Source of the DNA: Paramicrobacterium humi
GTDB lineage: Bacteria; Actinomycetota; Actinomycetes; Actinomycetales; Microbacteriaceae
DNA length: 64,000 nt
Direction of reading: 5' to 3'
NCBI RefSeq assembly: GCF_900105715.1
Contig: NZ_FNRY01000001.1
Coordinates: forward strand, 1,550,001 to 1,614,000
Positions 60,662-64,000 of this stretch are shown here, piece by piece (position 1 is the stretch's first letter; every line of letters begins with the position of its first letter). The position numbers and the translations under genes were made by a program. The notes beneath the pieces are model-generated. The model was not told where the DNA came from. It worked only from the letters and a program-made list of their open reading frames with translations, and searched no databases.

Positions 60662-61549
60662 ATGACGTTCAACGACAATGCGAATCTGGGCGGCGGCGGA
60701 GGCGATCGCGTGCGCAAGCGCGGCCGCGGGGTCGCGATCGGCGGCGGGATCGGCGGAGTCGGCCTCATCGCTGTCTTCCTCATCTCGCAGCTGTTCGGCG
60801 TCGACCTCTCGGGGCTCGTCGGCGGGGGAACCGGCGGTGGCGGCGAGGTGGCCGGGGAGTCGCTCGAGAACTGCCAGACCGGCGCAGACGCGAACGCGAG
60901 CGCCGAATGCCGGGTCAAGGGCGCCGCGGCATCCCTCGACGACTACTGGGAAGACGAAGTGCCCGCGCTCGGCGGACAGTACGCGCCGCCGCAGGAGGTG
61001 ACGCTGTTCACTGACGCGACGCAGACCGGATGCGGGTCTGCGACGAGTGCGACGGGGCCCTTCTACTGCCCGAGCGACGAGCACATCTACGTGGACGTGT
61101 CGTTCTTCGACCAGCTGCGCAGCCAGTTCGGCTCGAGCGGAGGCTCGCTCGCGCAGATGTACGTGATCGCGCACGAGTGGGGCCACCACGTGCAGAACCT
61201 TCTGGGGGATCTCGACCGGTACTCCGACGGGCAGACAGGGCCGGAGTCCAACCAGGTGCGCATCGAGCTGCAGGCCGACTGCTACGCCGGAGCGTGGGTC
61301 GCCGCGGCCTCGAAGACGAAGGACGAGCAGGGCACGACCCTGCTCAAGCAGCCGACCGACGCTCAGATCGCCGACGCGCTGAGCGCCGCCGCCGCTGTCG
61401 GTGACGACCGCATCCAGGAGAAGGTGCAGGGCCAAGTCACGCCCCACACCTTCACGCACGGAACGAGCGAGCAGCGGCAGTCGTGGTTCACGAACGGCTA
61501 CCGCGGCGGCGCCGAGGCGTGCGACACCTTCTCGACGCGATCCCTCTAG
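60662..61549 (+). CDS. neutral zinc metallopeptidase family (YpfJ-like)
   Basis: A 295-residue protein with one N-terminal transmembrane anchor (about 28-48), a Gly-rich linker, and an outside peptidase-like domain with HEWGHH and ELQADCYAGAW, the expected zinc site and downstream Glu. Four Cys probably form disulfides. The natural substrate is unknown. TACTGT at 60650-60655 lies 6 nt before the ATG. Confidence 0.92.
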   Translation: MTFNDNANLGGGGGDRVRKRGRGVAIGGGIGGVGLIAVFLISQLFGVDLSGLVGGGTGGGGEVAGESLENCQTGADANASAECRVKGAAASLDDYWEDEVPALGGQYAPPQEVTLFTDATQTGCGSATSATGPFYCPSDEHIYVDVSFFDQLRSQFGSSGGSLAQMYVIAHEWGHHVQNLLGDLDRYSDGQTGPESNQVRIELQADCYAGAWVAAASKTKDEQGTTLLKQPTDAQIADALSAAAAVGDDRIQEKVQGQVTPHTFTHGTSEQRQSWFTNGYRGGAEACDTFSTRSL

Positions 61550-61562
61550 GTCTCGCGGGGGT

Positions 61563-61820
61563 TCAGCCGCCGAAGTGGCGGGACATGCTCGGGTGGGCGG
61601 CGAAGGCGGCGAGCAGGCGCTGCGCCTGCTCGAGCGACGGGAACGCGCCGCGGTAGCGGCCGAGCGGGTCGTGGGCCTGGAACTGCCCGTCGACGCGGTC
61701 GACCGAGCCGGCGAAGCTGCCGCGCACCGTGGCGACCCACAGGCCGGCGTCCGCCTCGCGCCACGAGAAGTCGGAGGCGGTGATCGTGCGTGCGGGGGCG
61801 GTGGGGTTTGTGATTGTCAT
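61563..61820 (-). CDS. small protein, unknown function
   Basis: An 85-residue soluble protein with a predicted beta-sheet core (DFSWREADAGLWVATVRGSFAGSVDRV) and a C-terminal helix. I do not recognise it. AAAAGGAAAGGA precedes the ATG, so it is likely expressed. It is followed upstream on the same strand by a tiny membrane-protein gene. Confidence 0.65.
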   Translation of the reverse strand: MTITNPTAPARTITASDFSWREADAGLWVATVRGSFAGSVDRVDGQFQAHDPLGRYRGAFPSLEQAQRLLAAFAAHPSMSRHFGG

Positions 61821-61863
61821 CGAGAAGTCCTTTCCTTTTTCGTCGGCGTGCTCGAGCGCGCTC

Positions 61864-62031
61864 TCAGAGGTAGTACGCGGCGGCGATCGCGCCGCCGATG
61901 ATGAGCGGCGTGCAGGCGATGCCGACGCCGGTTGCGATTCCGAGCAGGATGCGGTCGCGCGCTGCTTCGCGCACCTCGCTGAATCGGCTGCGACGGGAAG
62001 GGACGAATGTTTCGCCGAAGGTGACGCTCAT
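61864..62031 (-). CDS. 55-residue single-pass membrane protein
   Basis: A short gene with ATG at 62031 and stop at 61864-61866. The product has a polar N-terminus (MSVTFGETFVPSRRSRFSE), an amphipathic link, and one strongly hydrophobic helix from about residue 29 to 55. AGGAG lies 5 nt before the ATG. It is 43 nt upstream of the 85-residue gene and probably co-transcribed. Function is unknown. Confidence 0.6.
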   Translation of the reverse strand: MSVTFGETFVPSRRSRFSEVREAARDRILLGIATGVGIACTPLIIGGAIAAAYYL

Positions 62032-62188
62032 GGTGGCTCCTCTCCACGGCCCGGCCCCCGAGTGGGGGTGGTGAGAGCAAATCTGCCACCGCTCAGCGAG
62101 AGCGGCAAAGTGGAGAGCGAACCCTTGCCGAGTGGGCGACGGCTCTGCTAAGGCGCGCGTGCGCGGCTATCAGCGTCGGCGTGAGGTG

Positions 62189-62228
62189 AGGGGCCCGGCT
62201 GCAACCCCCGATGCAGAACCGGGCCCCT
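62189..62228. terminator. hairpin in the gap before the ScbR-like gene
   Basis: AGGGGCCCGG (62189-62198) pairs perfectly with CCGGGCCCCT (62219-62228), with an inner CTGC/GCAG. The 412-bp gap 62032-62443 otherwise shows only the operator-like site near 62325 and no gene. Whether this ends a transcript or is a small RNA element is open. Confidence 0.45.
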
Positions 62229-62324
62229 GAGGGCCACCGGCTACGATCGGCCGTGTGGCGGCAGGCGTCGGCACCTTCCGAGACGTCGGAGGGTCTGCGG
62301 GCGCACTGATTCCCCACAACAATT

Positions 62325-62348
62325 ACATACCATTCGACCGGTTTTGCA
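62325..62348. promoter_or_regulatory. ARE-like operator candidate upstream of the TetR gene
   Basis: ACATACC-ATTCGA-CCGGTTTTGCA resembles the autoregulatory elements bound by gamma-butyrolactone receptors, which centre on ACCGGT-like cores with A/T-rich flanks. The symmetry is imperfect. Confidence 0.4.
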
Positions 62349-62443
62349 AAGTGGGCCGCGCACTGTGCGGAAACATTGAGAAACACCCGGCTACTCTGGA
62401 AGAGCCGAGGTGCCGGTGAGCCTCGACAACCGAAGGGGTCCAC

Positions 62444-63100
62444 GTGGCACAACAGCAGCGTGCTCAGGCCACGAGGCAGCGCATCCTCGAGGCGGCCGCC
62501 GATGTCGTGCAGCGCAAGGGATACCTCAACGCCTCGCTGTCCGACATCGTCGAGGCTGCGGGCGTGACGAAGGGCGCTCTCTACTTCCACTACCGCTCGA
62601 AAGAGGACATCGCCCACGCGATCGTCGACACCCAGCACGCGCGAGCGCGCGAGGGCGCCATGGGAATCCTCGAACGCGTGACGGATCCGCTGCGCATCAT
62701 GCTCGAGATGTGCCACGATCTCTCGCAGCGCATGCAGCACGACCCCATCACCGCCGCCGGCATCCGGCTGACGACCGACACGACGACGTTCAAGACCCCC
62801 GTGAAGGATCCGTACACCGACTGGATGCAGACCTTCGCCGGGCTCGTGCGTCAGGGCCAGGCCGAAGGCCGCTTCGTGCCCGACATCGACCCCGACTCCT
62901 TCGGGCAGTTCATCAGCCCCGCCTACACAGGCGTGCAGCTCGTCGCCGACGCGATCACGGGCCGCCGTGATCTCGACGCGCGTCTGAACCGCATGTGGAA
63001 GATCCTCGTGCTCGCCCTCGTCCCGGCGACGGATGCCGCTGCCGCGCGGCAGCTGGTCGACGAGGTCTTCGGGCCCGCACCCGAGGTCACTCTGCCCTGA
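62444..63100 (+). CDS. TetR-family regulator, ArpA/ScbR gamma-butyrolactone receptor-like
   Basis: A 218-residue regulator. The HTH TRQRILEAAADVVQRKGYLNASLSDIVEAAGVTKGALYFHYRSKEDIA matches the ArpA/ScbR group (especially GVTKGALYFHF/YxSKE), as does the ligand-domain stretch GIRLTTDTTTF and AYTGVQLVADAI. Such receptors answer to signalling butyrolactones in streptomycetes; no AfsA-type synthase is nearby. GTG start with GAAGGGG upstream. Confidence 0.85.
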   Translation: MAQQQRAQATRQRILEAAADVVQRKGYLNASLSDIVEAAGVTKGALYFHYRSKEDIAHAIVDTQHARAREGAMGILERVTDPLRIMLEMCHDLSQRMQHDPITAAGIRLTTDTTTFKTPVKDPYTDWMQTFAGLVRQGQAEGRFVPDIDPDSFGQFISPAYTGVQLVADAITGRRDLDARLNRMWKILVLALVPATDAAAARQLVDEVFGPAPEVTLP

Positions 63101-63102
63101 GG

Positions 63103-64000
63103 TCAGCCCGTGACCGCAAGCGCGAGCGTGGTGACGGGAACCGCGACCACGACGACGAGCGCGCCGAGCAGCGCAAAACGGCCCCACGAGACGTTCTCGC
63201 CCATCGCGCGCAAGCGATCGTGCCACAGCAGGGTGGCGAGGGACGCCCACGGCGACACGAGCGGGCCGACGTTGACGCCGATGAGCACAGCGGCGAGCCG
63301 AACGGGCGAGTCGCCGGCCGGCTCGAGCAGCAGGTAGGCGGGCAGGTTGTTCGCGAGGTTCGCGCTCACCGCACCCGCGCCGGCCAGTCGGAGCAGGTCG
63401 GGGAGCGACTCTCCACCGCCGAGGGCCGCGACGACGAGCTGGGAGGCGCCGTGCGCGTGCAGCGTCTCGACGATGACGAAAAGGCTCGCGGCGATCATGA
63501 GCACGCGCCACGGGATGAGACGGATCGAGACGAAGCCGGGGCGGCGCCACTCGAATACGCCAGCCATCGCGATCGCCGCGACGCCCGCGGTGATGCCAAC
63601 GGGGATGCCGGTGACGAGAAGCGGGACCGTGGCTGCCACGAGCACCGCCATGCTGAGGAACAGGGGACGATCGGCGACAGCCGCCGCCGGTGCGGTCGCG
63701 TAGCGCCCCCTGAGCGCGCGGCGATTGACACCGACGAGCAGGGCGAGACAGCACACGACAGCGGCGACAGCGGGCACGCCGAAGGCGGCAGCGAACGCCG
63801 TCGGCGTCAGCCGCAGCCGGTCGGCCGCGAGCAGGTTCGTCAGATTCGACACGGGAAGGAAGAGCGATGCCGTGTTGGCGAGCCACACGGCGGTGAGCGC
63901 GAACACGAACGCGGGAGCGCCGATCCGGCGGGCAAGCATCACGACCACGGGAGTGAGAAGCACGGCCGTCGTGTCAAGGGAGAGAAACGCCGTGCAGCAC
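63103..64000 (-). CDS. SLC13/ArsB-like ion transporter, 5' end outside the window
   Basis: The frame is open from beyond the window end to 63103 (at least 298 residues). CTAFLSLDTTAVLLTPVVV matches the ArsB/SLC13 signature, and NLTNLLA and NLANNLPAYLLLEP are the paired 'TNLxxNLP' re-entrant motifs. It has at least eight helices. It probably exports arsenite or moves di/tricarboxylates with Na+; SLDTTAV favours the ArsB side. An internal GTG at 63963 is not the true start. It ends 2 nt from the convergent TetR gene. Confidence 0.85.
   Translation of the reverse strand, partial: CCTAFLSLDTTAVLLTPVVVMLARRIGAPAFVFALTAVWLANTASLFLPVSNLTNLLAADRLRLTPTAFAAAFGVPAVAAVVCCLALLVGVNRRALRGRYATAPAAAVADRPLFLSMAVLVAATVPLLVTGIPVGITAGVAAIAMAGVFEWRRPGFVSIRLIPWRVLMIAASLFVIVETLHAHGASQLVVAALGGGESLPDLLRLAGAGAVSANLANNLPAYLLLEPAGDSPVRLAAVLIGVNVGPLVSPWASLATLLWHDRLRAMGENVSWGRFALLGALVVVVAVPVTTLALAVTG

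Noticed and set aside
1-64000. CRISPR arrays, insertion sequences, integrases and rRNA genes
   Set aside because: I scanned for regularly spaced direct repeats, transposase motifs and conserved rRNA segments and saw none.

Overview
The window is chromosomal DNA from a high-GC actinobacterium. The best fit is the family Microbacteriaceae (Microbacterium/Leifsonia relatives); this is an inference from gene families and layout, not a database match. Supporting signs are strong G/C at third codon positions, many GTG starts, a fused CopD-CtaG protein, a sugar ABC transporter without its own ATPase, an all cysteine-free set of L28/L33/S14/S18 ribosomal proteins, and a very common promoter form in which a TANNNT -10 box sits 6-7 nt before the start codon (leaderless transcripts; I count 20).

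Layout. 1-12.5 kb: a small membrane protein, a carboxylesterase broken by two compensating homopolymer indels, a four-carbon acid sugar kinase / GntR / NAD-dehydrogenase locus with twin operators, small orphan proteins, an efflux MFS pump, a DUF2185 protein, pyruvate oxidase (poxB), a SWIM-SNF2 helicase and a frameshifted small HTH protein. 12.5-21.8 kb: an APC permease, a SulP-STAS transporter, CCA-adding enzyme, a PLP trans-sulfuration-type lyase, and a sugar ABC importer. 21.8-25.4 kb: rpsF-ssb-rpsR-rplI with a structured leader, a strong terminator, a cluster of DnaA-box-like sequences, then dnaB. 25.4-30.9 kb: accessory stretch with an orphan antitoxin abutting a headless aromatic hydroxylase, a Gfo/Idh/MocA oxidoreductase, an atypical SDR, a PemK/MazF-type toxin-antitoxin pair, two membrane proteins and a ROK regulator. 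30.9-40 kb: purB with a low-molecular-weight phosphatase, a WXG-like pair whose second member is a lipase-like hydrolase, a holin-like membrane protein, and an aminotransferase-E1alpha-E1beta-E2 keto-acid dehydrogenase operon. 40-43.7 kb: glycine betaine/proline ABC transporter. 43.7-49.3 kb: zinc importer (znuABC type) behind a Zur-box promoter, an MFS pump, zur itself, then rpmB-rpmG-rpsN. 49.4-64 kb: HU, CopD-CtaG, a membrane-anchored unknown divergent from a PIF1-like helicase across a perfect 26-bp palindrome, DUF2470, a lipoprotein related to class C beta-lactamases that has lost all catalytic motifs, GT1 glycosyltransferase/TetR, DinB, fatty-acid desaturase plus cold-shock protein, cupin, zinc metallopeptidase, small proteins, an ArpA/ScbR-like TetR, and an SLC13/ArsB-like transporter cut by the window end.

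How parts work together: the zinc block joins importer, regulator and zinc-free ribosomal proteins; the betaine transporter is an osmoprotection unit; desaturase and CspA form a cold-adaptation pair; the aminotransferase-BCKDH operon serves amino/keto-acid catabolism. Beyond genes, a 9-mer (CGGATGCCG or its complement) recurs at least 31 times by hand count across the window and appears to override codon preference. The least explained coding modules are the WXG-lipase pair and the dead serine-hydrolase lipoprotein. No CRISPR array, tRNA, rRNA, insertion sequence or prophage was recognised.
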